DNA of 64,000 nucleotides from Lachnospiraceae bacterium C1.1 (GTDB lineage: Bacteria; Bacillota; Clostridia; Lachnospirales; Lachnospiraceae), in contig JAUISW010000001.1 of assembly GCA_030434875.1 (NCBI GenBank), positions 1,623,501 to 1,687,500 of the forward strand, in the 5' to 3' direction. Numbering within the stretch: position 1 is the first letter of the stretch; each line of letters begins with the position of its first letter. Below the pieces are notes generated by a model. It saw nothing but the letters and a program-made list of their open reading frames with translations. It did not search any database and was not told the origin of the DNA. Positions 43,875-51,898 of this stretch are shown here, piece by piece. The position numbers and the translations under genes were made by a program.

Positions 43875-44023
43875 GCAGTGAGGACCTACTGGGTAGTTAA
43901 TCTACCGAAGTGGCGGTTGTAAGAGCAGTGAGGCCTACTGAATGGCTCGACCATTAAAGTGGCGGTTGAGAAAGCGGTGAGTCCTACCGAGAGGGATTCG
44001 TTCCCACTGAAGTGGAAGTTGAA
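43875..44023 (+). ncRNA. ToxI-like antitoxin RNA, three ~50-nt tandem repeats
   Basis: Units at 43875-43924, 43925-43973 and 43974-44023. Each has GCAGTGAG(G), CCTACTG or CCTACCG, a small hairpin, then AAGTGG.GGTTG. The hairpin stems differ but stay paired (GGTAG/CTACC; AATGG/CCATT; GGGA/TCCC), which is compensatory change and speaks for a selected RNA fold. In type III toxin-antitoxin systems the toxin cuts such a repeat RNA into units that bind and inhibit it. Confidence 0.85.
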
Positions 44024-44051
44024 GGGTTGCTCATTTGGGCAACCCTTTTTT
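44024..44051 (+). terminator. Leaky terminator between antitoxin repeats and toxN
   Basis: GGGTTGC and GCAACCC with a short loop followed by TTTTTT, then GGAGG and the toxN start. Type III loci use this hairpin to keep RNA in excess of toxin. Confidence 0.85.
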
Positions 44052-44061
44052 GGAGGTAACT

Positions 44062-44283
44062 ATGAATCAAAAAAGACTGAGTATGTACACAGTTAATATG
44101 AAATACATACGAAATCTTCACAATCAGGGTGATGATCGAGTTTTTTCAGTTTCACCCCAAATTGGAAAGGAAACTCGTCCATTTATTGGAATAGTTATAA
44201 TATGTGATGATAAGCAGTACTGCATTCCATTAAGCTCTCCGAAGACAAAACACCAATCCATGAAAAACGATATTGATTTTCGT
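44062..44283 (+). pseudogene. toxN: ToxN/AbiQ-family toxin, truncated by a TnpB element
   Basis: ATG at 44062 with GGAGG six bases ahead. About 74 residues remain: YTVNMKYIRNLHN, then ETRPFIGIVII and YCIPLSSPKTKHQSM, which match the core of the ToxN/AbiQ endoribonuclease family (the SSPK.KH motif near the active site), ending NDIDF where family members continue to ~165-200 residues. The remainder is not found after the inserted element, so the C-terminal half was deleted. The toxin should be inactive, leaving the antitoxin RNA as a relic or as an active protector against related toxins. Confidence 0.82.
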
Positions 44284-45790
44284 GAACTACCCATCACCTA
44301 AAGGTAATGGGCTTCTAAGAGCCTAACGGCTCTATTTAAGAAGTTTGATATTTAAGTTTCCACCTGAAATATCAGGCAATCCTTATTCTTACGGGCGTGT
44401 CCACTTCGCCCCTACCGTATAGGACACTAAGATCCACAACGCTACTTTTACGCATAATGTTTAATGCTCCATTTACATCGGCATTAAATGTTTTACCACT
44501 CGCTGTTTTGTAAAGACCACGATATATTCTATTACCGCTAAATTGATATTCTTTTGGGTTATCAGCATTATAGACAGGAATATCATCTTTATCCCAAAAT
44601 GAGGATTTAGACGTATAGCTTTCTTCCTGTTTTACAAACACAATACCGTTAAGTTCACAGAGATATTCAAGCTTACTACGCAACTGGCCATATGGAATAT
44701 TAACAAAATTCTGATTGTTTTGTTTACCGATACGACTACCACGCTGAAATGTCTCATTATAGCCAACTACAAGAATTCCTATGTCATTTAAAATGCAGTG
44801 ATCTATGATTTTACGAGCAGCTTTATTCATATAATCATTGACTTTGTTATTACGATCACGGGCTATCGCTTTTTGTCTATTAGTAGTCTTTTTCCCGTAA
44901 TGCTGTTTATCTTTAATAGACTGTAAGCGAGCATTTTCCTTGTTGAACCACTGATTAATAGATTTAAGCTTTTTACCGTCAATAATGAAGGATTTACCAT
45001 TACTTGATACAGCTGTTACGAGATTATTGATTCCTAAATCCAAAGCAAGTGCATTGTTTTTATTAAGATTTCTTTGGACACATTCAGCTTCGTAAATATA
45101 CTGAATTTCAAAGAACCTTGCATTAGCTTTAGGTATAATACGAATCTCTTTTACTTTTTTATCAAGCAGTACAGGTGGTATTGTGATTTCAACAGGTTTA
45201 TGTAATTTCTTAAAACTGTTAGAAAATGGAAGTATTAACTTATTTCCATTAAGTCTTACAAAACCTATGACAAGTGTTGAATATCCATCTTTAGGAAGAT
45301 AATGTGGCAATTTGCAATCCTTAAAAGTATATTTACCTTGTTTAGCCAGTTTTAAAAGTCCAAAAAACGATTTGAAAGAACCATCAACTTCTTTAAGGAT
45401 TTGTTGTGCCATATTGGAATTTAATGATTTATAGTTAGGACTATTCTTCAATAGGGCATAATTCTTTTCGTATTTAAGAAATTCTCCTTCAGTAAAGTAA
45501 TACTGTCGCACATTGTAAATAGCTTCGTTAGCAAGATTTTTTGCAGTATGACACAATTCTTTTATTGTAAGATACTCTTCCTTAGACAGATGCTTGACTT
45601 GTTGTTTTACAGTAAGATACATGCAGATTTCTCCTTTCATAGACTCGGAAATAAGATTTCCTGTATGTATATTATATCATATATTTTACTGATTTAATAG
45701 TTTTTTCAGTAAAATATAGGCATTCTAAATCTGACGCCATTCATCCCACGACCTAAAAGGTCATGGGTTTTCTGGCTGATGTATTATAAA
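44281..45790 (-). mobile_element. IS200/IS605-type element with TnpB only, copy 2
   Basis: Same limits as copy 1 (CGTGAACTACCC to GTATTATAAA); differs by a one-base longer T run near 45702 and a few substitutions. It stands between the toxN fragment and the mobilisation remnant. Guide RNA scaffold expected at 44281-44393. Confidence 0.85.
44372..45622 (-). CDS. tnpB: TnpB-like RNA-guided nuclease, copy 2
   Basis: 416 residues from the ATG at 45622 (AAAGGAG ahead). RuvC residues in ALDLGINN, VVGYNE and FNADVNGALNI are intact, and the zinc ribbon cysteines are absent as in the copy at 16269-17519. Differences seen: GYSTLVIG for GYTTLVIG and ECVQRN for ECAQRN. Both copies therefore probably encode working proteins with different guides, taken from the sequence just beyond each element end (here the toxN stretch below 44281). 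Confidence 0.88.
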   Translation of the reverse strand: MYLTVKQQVKHLSKEEYLTIKELCHTAKNLANEAIYNVRQYYFTEGEFLKYEKNYALLKNSPNYKSLNSNMAQQILKEVDGSFKSFFGLLKLAKQGKYTFKDCKLPHYLPKDGYSTLVIGFVRLNGNKLILPFSNSFKKLHKPVEITIPPVLLDKKVKEIRIIPKANARFFEIQYIYEAECVQRNLNKNNALALDLGINNLVTAVSSNGKSFIIDGKKLKSINQWFNKENARLQSIKDKQHYGKKTTNRQKAIARDRNNKVNDYMNKAARKIIDHCILNDIGILVVGYNETFQRGSRIGKQNNQNFVNIPYGQLRSKLEYLCELNGIVFVKQEESYTSKSSFWDKDDIPVYNADNPKEYQFSGNRIYRGLYKTASGKTFNADVNGALNIMRKSSVVDLSVLYGRGEVDTPVRIRIA

Positions 45791-46428
45791 GACCTGCGTG
45801 AGTATGATAAGCAGCTCTCAATTATAGGCAAGAACATAAATATGATTCGAGAGCGTATTGATACATTTGGCTGCGGCATCGAAACAGCCAAACATGACTT
45901 CAAATTCGCCCTTTCCCAAACAAATCCATCTGACAGAAATCAGGCATTTCATCTGATTCAGTCATTTGCCAAAGGTGAAGTTTCTCATGAAGAAGCTCAT
46001 AGAATAGGAATAGAACTGGCGGATAAATTGCTTGAAGGAAAATTTTCATATATAGTTGCAACACACACAGATAAGTCGCAGAACTGCTCCTTTATTCAGA
46101 GCAATACCACGACAATAAATCTTTTCATGATAAATATAAAAAATCCAAAGATCCCGACAGATACCTGCGTATGCACGAAACCCAGCTCATCCTCAATGAC
46201 GGTGCAGAGCGAATGCTTAAAAAGATGGGACTTGATCCTAAATCTGTTAATCCCGATGAGATCAGAAAAGACTACGAGACCATGCAATCACGCAAGTATA
46301 ATCTTGAGAAATCTTATAAAACTGCTGAAAAAGAGGCTAATGGCCTTAATCAAAAACTAACAAATATTACGCAGTATCTTGAAAATGATATTTCAATTAA
46401 AAATACGTCAAGGCAACCTGAATTATAA
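45791..46428 (+). pseudogene. Collapsed MobC/relaxase remnant
   Basis: Three pieces read through. First KDLREYDKQLSIIGKNINMI resembles the C-terminus of MobC-type relaxosome proteins. Then GIETAKHDFKFALSQTNPSD and QAFHLIQSFAKGEVSHEEAH to IVATHTDK match a relaxase/mobilisation nuclease just before its metal-binding HxHxH, which is missing. After a frame change EQYHDNKSFHDKYKK and RMHETQLILNDGAERMLKKM (from ~46098) match the relaxase C-terminal part. Internal deletions removed the active site. This marks a dead mobilisable element. Confidence 0.7.
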
Positions 46429-46491
46429 TACACAAATTGACATTTACACGTTTATATGTTACTGTCAACATATAGAAGGGAGGCGTTAGGA

Positions 46492-47034
46492 ATGTTGGAT
46501 TATTACACCGTTAAAGAATACTCACAACTGACAGGAAAGGATCCTGGAAATATTAGAAGAATGCTCATAAATGGCTCATTGACTGGTGAAAAGTTTGGTA
46601 ATCAATGGATTATTCCTAAAAGTGTCAGCTATCCCAAAGATAAGCGTCTCCGCTCCGGAAATTATCGAAATTGGAGAAAGAAGAATATACTTAGCCAAGC
46701 CAATCCCACGCTAATAAAATCTCTTAAAAAGATGTGCTCGCAACTTCACTCCATCTATGGTAATGCCATGTATAGTATCATCCTTTATGGTTCTTATGCC
46801 AGAGGCGAACAGACCTCAGAATCAGATGTTGATATTGCACTTATATTGTCAGCAGAAAGTAGTGAAGAAGCACATGATAAAATGGTAGATCTCGTCGTTG
46901 ACTATGAATTAGAATTGGCTGTTACATTATCGGTTGTACCAATCGATTTAAACCAATATCTTGAGTGGAAAAACACCTTACCATTTTATAAAAATATAGA
47001 AAAAGAAGGAATATTACTATGGAAAACAGCGTGA
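46492..47034 (+). CDS. MNT-type nucleotidyltransferase with N-terminal HTH, antitoxin-like
   Basis: 180 residues from the ATG at 46492, chosen for GGGAGG ahead. Residues ~1-45 are an excisionase-like winged helix (YYTVKEYSQLTGKDPGNIRRML). Residues ~75-165 are a minimal nucleotidyltransferase: ILYGSYARGEQTSESDVDIAL gives the GSxxxGxxxxxSDxDI motif with both metal-binding Asp residues. In HEPN/MNT systems this protein AMPylates and neutralises the HEPN RNase toxin. Here the stop codon overlaps the start of a ten-codon remnant of the HEPN gene, so the antitoxin is orphaned. Confidence 0.8.
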   Translation: MLDYYTVKEYSQLTGKDPGNIRRMLINGSLTGEKFGNQWIIPKSVSYPKDKRLRSGNYRNWRKKNILSQANPTLIKSLKKMCSQLHSIYGNAMYSIILYGSYARGEQTSESDVDIALILSAESSEEAHDKMVDLVVDYELELAVTLSVVPIDLNQYLEWKNTLPFYKNIEKEGILLWKTA

Positions 47035-47048
47035 AAGAGTTCCAGTAA
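47019..47048 (+). pseudogene. HEPN toxin remnant, first ten codons
   Basis: ATG inside the last codons of the MNT gene reads MENSVKEFQ and stops. MENSVKE is how HEPN partners of such MNT genes often begin. The rest has been deleted up to the terminator that follows directly. Confidence 0.5.
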
Positions 47049-47083
47049 AAACAACAGGCTGCAATATTGCCTGTTGTTTTTCG
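47047..47083 (+). terminator. Terminator of the MNT gene
   Basis: AAAACAACAGGC and GCCTGTTGTTTTT surround a 9-nt loop. Confidence 0.85.
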
Positions 47084-47089
47084 TTTATG

Positions 47090-47626
47090 TCATTCATCCA
47101 AAAACTGCTTAGCCATTTCCATAACTTCCTTATTTCTCTCAAGCAAGTTATAGATACCATCTTCTGAAAGCACACCTCTTTTCAAATCTTCAGGATATAA
47201 TCCCTGCTCATCTGCCTCAAAGTCCTTACACCACTGTTTACTACCATAATAATCAGCAAGTTTTTGAATATCATCCTGCATATGCTTAAGATCAAATATG
47301 CTTTCCTCTAATGTGTTAATCGTTTTGGTTGCTTGTTGTAAGATAGCTTCCATTTTCCTAAGATTTGTCGGAACATTATCTCGCTTAATACGTTTTGAAA
47401 AATGATTTTTCTTATGGTCATAACGCTTGGCAGCATTATCTGGGAAAAGAAGGATTCCCCGGCTATTCAAAAGCTCCGTAACCCGATTATGAGCCTCTTC
47501 GTCAGAAAACCCTTCCTTCATTTGATCCTTATAAATTACATACATCAGATTAGTGCATCTGGCTTTTGAATTTTTACTGAGATCTTCAAAACGCTTAATT
47601 CGCGGTGGATACTTTTTCTTACTCAT
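47090..47626 (-). CDS. DUF4298-containing protein
   Basis: 178 residues. AAGGAT lies ahead of the ATG. The C-terminal ~90 residues (ILQQATKTINTLEESIF, QKLADYYGSKQWCKDFEADEQG, LPEDLKRG-like PEDLKRGVLSEDGIYNLL) match DUF4298, a short family usually standing alone at 95-110 residues. Here it is preceded by ~80 basic residues (MSKKKYPPRIKRFEDLSKNSK, DHKKNHFSKRIKRDN) with no match that I know, so this may be a fusion. It is cytosolic; function unknown. Converges with the MNT gene over its terminator. Confidence 0.7.
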   Translation of the reverse strand: MSKKKYPPRIKRFEDLSKNSKARCTNLMYVIYKDQMKEGFSDEEAHNRVTELLNSRGILLFPDNAAKRYDHKKNHFSKRIKRDNVPTNLRKMEAILQQATKTINTLEESIFDLKHMQDDIQKLADYYGSKQWCKDFEADEQGLYPEDLKRGVLSEDGIYNLLERNKEVMEMAKQFLDE

Positions 47627-47674
47627 GCGATACTTATCCTTATCATGTCGTATTCTCGATTCTTACATATAAAC

Positions 47675-48319
47675 TTACTTTCTTTCAAGGTTCTTCACTA
47701 CTCTGCAAAGTTCCTCAGCAAGTATCTTATGAGCCTCCGGTGTCAGATGAAGTGAATCATATTCCGAAGGATAAATATATTTAGCCGCATCAAAGAAATA
47801 ACAGTCCTTATCCTCTGCAATCTTCTTATAATACTGTGGAAACTTCTTTGACTCATCTATAACCTTTTCAAAAAAAGCACCATAAAACGGAGAAGTTCTT
47901 ATACCTGTCCCAATTTCCGGTGGTGATACCAAAATTATGTCTGGCACAAATCCCTGTTTTTCAGCAGTAAACTCTTTAATGACATCCACAAGCACACCTG
48001 CTCCATCTGCAATGTCTTCTGCTGTTAGATGGAACGTATTCTTCAGATCATTACTGCCTAACATTAGAATGACTATATCAATCGGTTTATGAGAATTAAG
48101 ACAAGGTCTAAGATAATCAAGACCATTCTTCCATCCATCTATCGGATCATCATGAATTGTTGTCCGCCCATTGCATCCTTCTTCAATAATAGAATATCCT
48201 TCTCCCAGTAACTCCTGAAGCTTACCTGGATATCTTATATTTTTAGGATACCTCATCCCCGTCTCCGGAATATAGCCATATGTATTTGAATCTCCATAAC
48301 AAAGAACTGTTTTACTCAT
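47675..48319 (-). CDS. SGNH/GDSL hydrolase (arylesterase-like)
   Basis: 214 residues starting MSKTVLCYGDSNTYGYIPETG; this ATG has GGGGTGG ahead, while the longer frame overlaps a GNAT remnant. Block I GDSNTYG gives the catalytic Ser, block III LMLGSNDLK the oxyanion Asn, and the C-terminal YDSLHLTPEAHK the Asp-His pair. These esterases act on acyl or aryl esters; no signal peptide, so cytosolic. A C-terminal fragment of a close relative lies at 57722-57841. Confidence 0.87.
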   Translation of the reverse strand: MSKTVLCYGDSNTYGYIPETGMRYPKNIRYPGKLQELLGEGYSIIEEGCNGRTTIHDDPIDGWKNGLDYLRPCLNSHKPIDIVILMLGSNDLKNTFHLTAEDIADGAGVLVDVIKEFTAEKQGFVPDIILVSPPEIGTGIRTSPFYGAFFEKVIDESKKFPQYYKKIAEDKDCYFFDAAKYIYPSEYDSLHLTPEAHKILAEELCRVVKNLERK

Positions 48320-48338
48320 GTTCAAAACCACCCCAATC

Positions 48339-48498
48339 CTATTCAGGTAATTCCATTTCATATTCCATATTTACAAAGCCAAAACGCTGATACAGCGGTC
48401 TTCCCATATCCGTTGCCTCAAGTGAAATGGAAGTGATTCCCCTCTTCTTAATCTCTTCCACAGTAGTAATGAACCCGTCTTCTATGGCAACAATATTT
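48339..48498 (-). pseudogene. GNAT acetyltransferase, C-terminal fragment
   Basis: On the minus strand the frame reads IEDGFITTVEEIKKRGI then SLEATDMGRPLYQRFGFV and NMEYEMELPE before TAG, typical of the end of a GNAT N-acetyltransferase. The 5' part is replaced by the 251-bp foldback element. Confidence 0.72.
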
Positions 48499-48749
48499 GT
48501 TACTGTTCACACGCCTACAGCGTGCTCCAGTAACGGGTTTTGCCATTTAATATTGCCCCCTCTGTGTGGCATATACTAAGCTCAGCTTTGCTTCGCTAAG
48601 TATTATGCACATACGGCAATGGGCAAAACCCAATGTTAAGTCAAGGTTATTGCGGCATAACTGCGCACACATATTTCACTTAGTGCTTCAGCACTTAGTG
48701 AAATAGCGTACAGAGTAGCGGAGTGCGCAGTTTGCCTGTGAACAGTAAC
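48499..48749. mobile_element. 251-bp foldback (MITE-like) element
   Basis: GTTACTGTTCACACGC and its near-complement GCCTGTGAACAGTAAC form the ends. Inside are further hairpins, for example ATTTCACTTAGTGC-TTCA-GCACTTAGTGAAAT near 48675. No direct repeat is seen, in line with loss of DNA at one side. The ends resemble the 29-bp inserts (ACTGTTCA). Confidence 0.6.
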
Positions 48750-48765
48750 GATTTTTTCACTTGTT

Positions 48766-49425
48766 TCATCTCTCATTCCTTAGATATTTTGAAGAAACCG
48801 GAAATTCAAAGTATGTATCCGAATAGGGTTCATTACATAGGGTGAAATGCCACCACTCACAGAATATCGGTTCAAAACCATTTCTTGTCATGGCTTTCTG
48901 CAAAAACATACGATTTTCAAACTGTTCCTCTGTTATTCCTTTATAGTCAGGGTGCGAGACTTCGCTGAAAAAGTCAAAGGGACTGCCCATATCAACTTCT
49001 TTTCCCGCGTGCATATCCAATAATGTCAGATCAACTGTACTTCCCCGACTGTGACTGGAATGGCTCGCAATATAACCTTTTGCAAAAAGCTCCTGTTTCT
49101 GCAATCCCGGATAAAAGAATGGCTTCATGCGCTGATCAAGGTCATCAACTCCCCACATAACAAAATGCCCTACTGCATTTGCCGGTCTGTATGCATCATA
49201 TATTTTCAGTCTGTAGCCCTGAACATTCAGCTCTCCGGCAACTGTCTGGAGTGCCCTTGCTGTCTCTTCGGTTACAATTGCACAAGGTTCTTCGTATCCA
49301 TTAACTCTTTCGCCAAGAAAATTATAGGTGGAGAAATACCTTATTTCCTGTATGATGCCCGGAACATAGTCTGAAAGCAGGACAAAGCCTCTTGTATCCA
49401 TCGTATCCTGTTTTTTTCTGTTCAT
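48766..49425 (-). CDS. D-Ala-D-Ala dipeptidase (VanX/DdpX-like, M15D)
   Basis: 219 residues. LKIYDAYRPANAVGHF, the zinc motif SHSSHSRGSTVDLTL (SxHxxGxxxD) and the C-terminal EWWHFTL supply the His/Asp/His ligands and the catalytic Glu of M15 family dipeptidases. GAGGTA lies ahead of the ATG. It hydrolyses D-Ala-D-Ala; without a signal peptide it works in the cytosol, for dipeptide salvage or wall turnover. There is no vanH/vanA nearby, so glycopeptide resistance is not indicated. Next to a truncated L,D-transpeptidase-like gene. Confidence 0.9.
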   Translation of the reverse strand: MNRKKQDTMDTRGFVLLSDYVPGIIQEIRYFSTYNFLGERVNGYEEPCAIVTEETARALQTVAGELNVQGYRLKIYDAYRPANAVGHFVMWGVDDLDQRMKPFFYPGLQKQELFAKGYIASHSSHSRGSTVDLTLLDMHAGKEVDMGSPFDFFSEVSHPDYKGITEEQFENRMFLQKAMTRNGFEPIFCEWWHFTLCNEPYSDTYFEFPVSSKYLRNER

Positions 49426-49473
49426 AATATAAGTACCTCATTCAAAATACAATTATGATCTGACTTCCAATTC

Positions 49474-50055
49474 TTACCGCCTTCCTGTCAGATTATCCAT
49501 TGTATCTATGATTATAACACAGTCTTTTTTTACAGTCTTCATTGTAATCTTCATAATGTTTTCCGGAACTGCTACACATCCACCCGTATAAGGTTTTTCC
49601 GGTCCAAAGCAGTGCAGGAAGATTGCCGATCCCTTTCCCGGTGTTCCATCTTCATTAAAACTGATGTTAAGACAGTACTGATACGGGTAATCATAATCGA
49701 CTATATGCTCGCTGTTTTCCTTATCAAGATCGGGATAGTCCTTTATATCCACCATTTCATTATAATGCATGCCATCCCTCTGATCCCCCGACCAGTATGT
49801 ATTTTCATCTTTTCCGGTCTCTTTCATTATTACAACAGGCCATACTGTCAGGGCAAATAATGTCATAAGTCCCATTGCGAGCATATTTCCCCAATGCGTT
49901 CCCAAAGCCATAACAATTGTTGCCGGCGCAAACAGTTCTTTCCATGCAAACATGATTACCGCACCTATGCAGGTTAACATTGGAAGATTTGATGCCTTTT
50001 CACTAACCGGTATTTCATAATTCAGGTAATGACGGTCAATGTAACTTCCGATCAA
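49474..50055 (-). CDS. L,D-transpeptidase-like C-terminal half behind a membrane segment (possible chimera)
   Basis: About 193 codons from a TTG directly after a stop. The first ~90 residues contain two hydrophobic segments (LPMLTCIGAVIMFAW, MLAMGLMTLFALTVWPVVIM) of no family I know. From ~95 the sequence matches L,D-transpeptidase: QYCLNISFNEDGTPGKGSAI then FLHCFGPEKPYTGGCVAVPE with the catalytic Cys in TGGCV. The usual N-terminal half of the catalytic domain is missing. The start overlaps the 3' end of the upstream glycosyltransferase-like gene, which itself looks shortened, so a deletion may have fused the two regions. Activity uncertain. Confidence 0.55.
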   Translation of the reverse strand: MIGSYIDRHYLNYEIPVSEKASNLPMLTCIGAVIMFAWKELFAPATIVMALGTHWGNMLAMGLMTLFALTVWPVVIMKETGKDENTYWSGDQRDGMHYNEMVDIKDYPDLDKENSEHIVDYDYPYQYCLNISFNEDGTPGKGSAIFLHCFGPEKPYTGGCVAVPENIMKITMKTVKKDCVIIIDTMDNLTGRR

Positions 50056-51503
50056 AAATCCTGATAATCCCTACCCCGTCCTAAGGCATAGGTTACTGCG
50101 CCACAGGTTACATTTGCCAGCAGGGCATCGCATCTGACAAGACCCTCAAGCACAACTATATAGTTTAATGTTCTTGTATATGGATCGGATTTTTCCCGTC
50201 CGAAGATTTCAAGCAGAAGCATGTCTTTATTTTCTTCTTTTCTGTAATCAATCCTGTCCTGCGGAACATATAATAGTTTATCTTTCAATTCACTGTCTGA
50301 AAACAAGTCTAAAACAGCCATATCCTCCGTTGCCAGATAGACGTAATCAAACTTTTTTTCATAAACATAGTCAATTGCTTTCTTTAGGGTTGCTTCCGGG
50401 GTCATGCCATGTGGGACATAATTCTGAACTTGTGGTGCATTGTAATCCGTTCCTCTGACCACAACAGCGAGAATACGGTTTTTCTCAGTGGGAAAAATTT
50501 TATCTAGCACCTCATTCGTATTCTGCACGATCTCATCCCTGTACTGCAGGTCATCACCATATTTCAACTCTTCCCTCTGGTTAGTAAAAACAAACTCCGT
50601 CAGATACGGGTTCAGGTTCAGGTTTGAATTCTGATCAAGAATCACATGTTGGGAATCATAAACTTCTTTCAGGGATACAGATAATATTGGTTTGAAAAAC
50701 ATTGTCCATACATCTTCTCCGCTTGTTCCTGCAAACTGGTTTGGATCATTCGCTATGCCGAGATCGACCACCGGAATAAAATCAGGACGTTTGTAACGAA
50801 CCATCTGTTTTACACCAATTACATTTGCGATAAGTGCCGTCAAACCGTTTTCCTTTACAGGCTGTTTTATCAGATAGAAGGTCTTGTCGGGATTCTTTGG
50901 ACCATAGTAAAACTCTCTCTTCAGCCAGTACATGCTTGTCATGATCTCAAGGCTCGACATGATTCCTCTGAAAACGCCCTGAACATCCCAGCGTATCTCT
51001 TTGTTACCACGCAATGTTTTGAGAGATTTGAACTCTGGATGCTTTTCAAACAACTCTTCCTCAGTATCTGAAATGACCATATGCTCATTTTCCTCAAAAA
51101 AGTATGAAGCCCGACTGTCCGTAAAGGCAATGATCATTCCCGGATTATGTTCCAGGATCATCCTTGCTGTATGATAACTATATTCCTCAAACTCCTCATA
51201 TATGATCAACTGATACCTGTCCACATAAGAAAAATCAAGCCCTTCATCCGTTTGAGAATATTCCCAGTAATTTGACAGATGCATCTGAACCATTGGGTTG
51301 TTTTTATCTATGTTTATCGGGTCATTTTTTATCCATCCAAGAACAAATTTAGGACCATCTGCTCCGTAAACAATCACCTTATGATGACGCATATCTTTGT
51401 TCCTATGATAAAAATCTCTTGCCTTAATGAATACATCCGGCTGCAGCTCAAAAGACTTTCTTATTATATTCGGCTTCTCACTTAATGGATATACTAAGAT
51501 CAT
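50052..51503 (-). CDS. Fucosyltransferase-like glycosyltransferase, probably shortened
   Basis: 483 residues; GAAGGGAG lies ahead of the ATG. Not clearly assigned. A C-terminal half motif, ILAVVVRGTDYNAPQVQ, followed by FDYVYLATEDMAVLDLF and DALLANVTCGAVTYAL, resembles the donor-binding region of GT-B fucosyltransferases (RGTDY in place of HxRRxD). The N-terminal half has VYGADGPKFVLGWI and IIAFTDSRASYFF. No signal peptide or membrane segment. The protein stops at GRDYQDF, earlier than expected for such a fold, and the next gene starts within its stop. A cell-envelope glycan role is likely. Confidence 0.5.
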   Translation of the reverse strand: MILVYPLSEKPNIIRKSFELQPDVFIKARDFYHRNKDMRHHKVIVYGADGPKFVLGWIKNDPINIDKNNPMVQMHLSNYWEYSQTDEGLDFSYVDRYQLIIYEEFEEYSYHTARMILEHNPGMIIAFTDSRASYFFEENEHMVISDTEEELFEKHPEFKSLKTLRGNKEIRWDVQGVFRGIMSSLEIMTSMYWLKREFYYGPKNPDKTFYLIKQPVKENGLTALIANVIGVKQMVRYKRPDFIPVVDLGIANDPNQFAGTSGEDVWTMFFKPILSVSLKEVYDSQHVILDQNSNLNLNPYLTEFVFTNQREELKYGDDLQYRDEIVQNTNEVLDKIFPTEKNRILAVVVRGTDYNAPQVQNYVPHGMTPEATLKKAIDYVYEKKFDYVYLATEDMAVLDLFSDSELKDKLLYVPQDRIDYRKEENKDMLLLEIFGREKSDPYTRTLNYIVVLEGLVRCDALLANVTCGAVTYALGRGRDYQDF

Positions 51504-51618
51504 TGACGTTTCTCCCTTCGAGTTTATTTAGCAGAGATATTACTTTCTCAATACAGCAGCTGATATTTTTCCTGTCTTCTTTGGCTGGTGTACCGCTTTT
51601 CCACAGCTTAATTATCAT
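51478..51618 (-). CDS. Possible 46-residue protein between STAS and glycosyltransferase genes
   Basis: ATG overlaps the stop of the STAS gene and the frame (MIIKLWKSGTPAKEDRKN, then ISCCIEKVISLLNKLEGR) ends inside the first codons of the glycosyltransferase-like gene. The basic, helical sequence and overlaps at both ends suggest operon coupling, but no separate ribosome binding site is seen. Uncertain. Confidence 0.3.
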   Translation of the reverse strand: MIIKLWKSGTPAKEDRKNISCCIEKVISLLNKLEGRNVNDLSISIK

Positions 51619-51898
51619 CCGTATGCTCAAGAAAAACAGAATCAAATCCCGTAGTTTTCAGAATTTCCATAACTTCAGTGTTTACATTATTCAGGAATAT
51701 GCCACCCTGAGTATTCTTTTTCATGATGAGCAGGACACGAAGCCCGGCAGATGATATGTATTGAAGCTCCTCACAGTTAACATATACCTCTTTAATGTCA
51801 TTTTCATTTACCGTTTTCTCATAAAAAGAAAGGATTCCCGGTGCCGTCAATGAATCGATCCTTCCAATCAGAGAAAGAAAGAGCTTGTCTCCTTCCAT
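51608..51898 (-). CDS. STAS-domain anti-sigma factor antagonist
   Basis: 96 residues, a single STAS domain: LFLSLIGRIDSLTAPGILSF at the start and ELQYISSAGLRVLLIMKK with the phosphorylatable Ser in SSAGLR, then GGIFLNNVN. In partner-switching systems it binds an anti-sigma kinase when unphosphorylated. No kinase or sigma gene is next to it. Its ATG directly follows the stop of a 35-codon frame, so translation is probably coupled. Confidence 0.85.
   Translation of the reverse strand: MEGDKLFLSLIGRIDSLTAPGILSFYEKTVNENDIKEVYVNCEELQYISSAGLRVLLIMKKNTQGGIFLNNVNTEVMEILKTTGFDSVFLEHTDDN

Noticed and set aside
43875..44023. CRISPR array or tandem riboswitch instead of antitoxin repeats
   Set aside because: Repeats follow without spacers, differ at paired positions, and are followed by a terminator and a ToxN-like gene, which fits type III antitoxin RNA better.
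48766..49425. Glycopeptide resistance determinant
   Set aside because: VanX-like dipeptidase alone, without vanH, vanA or vanS/R genes nearby; such enzymes are common in wall turnover.
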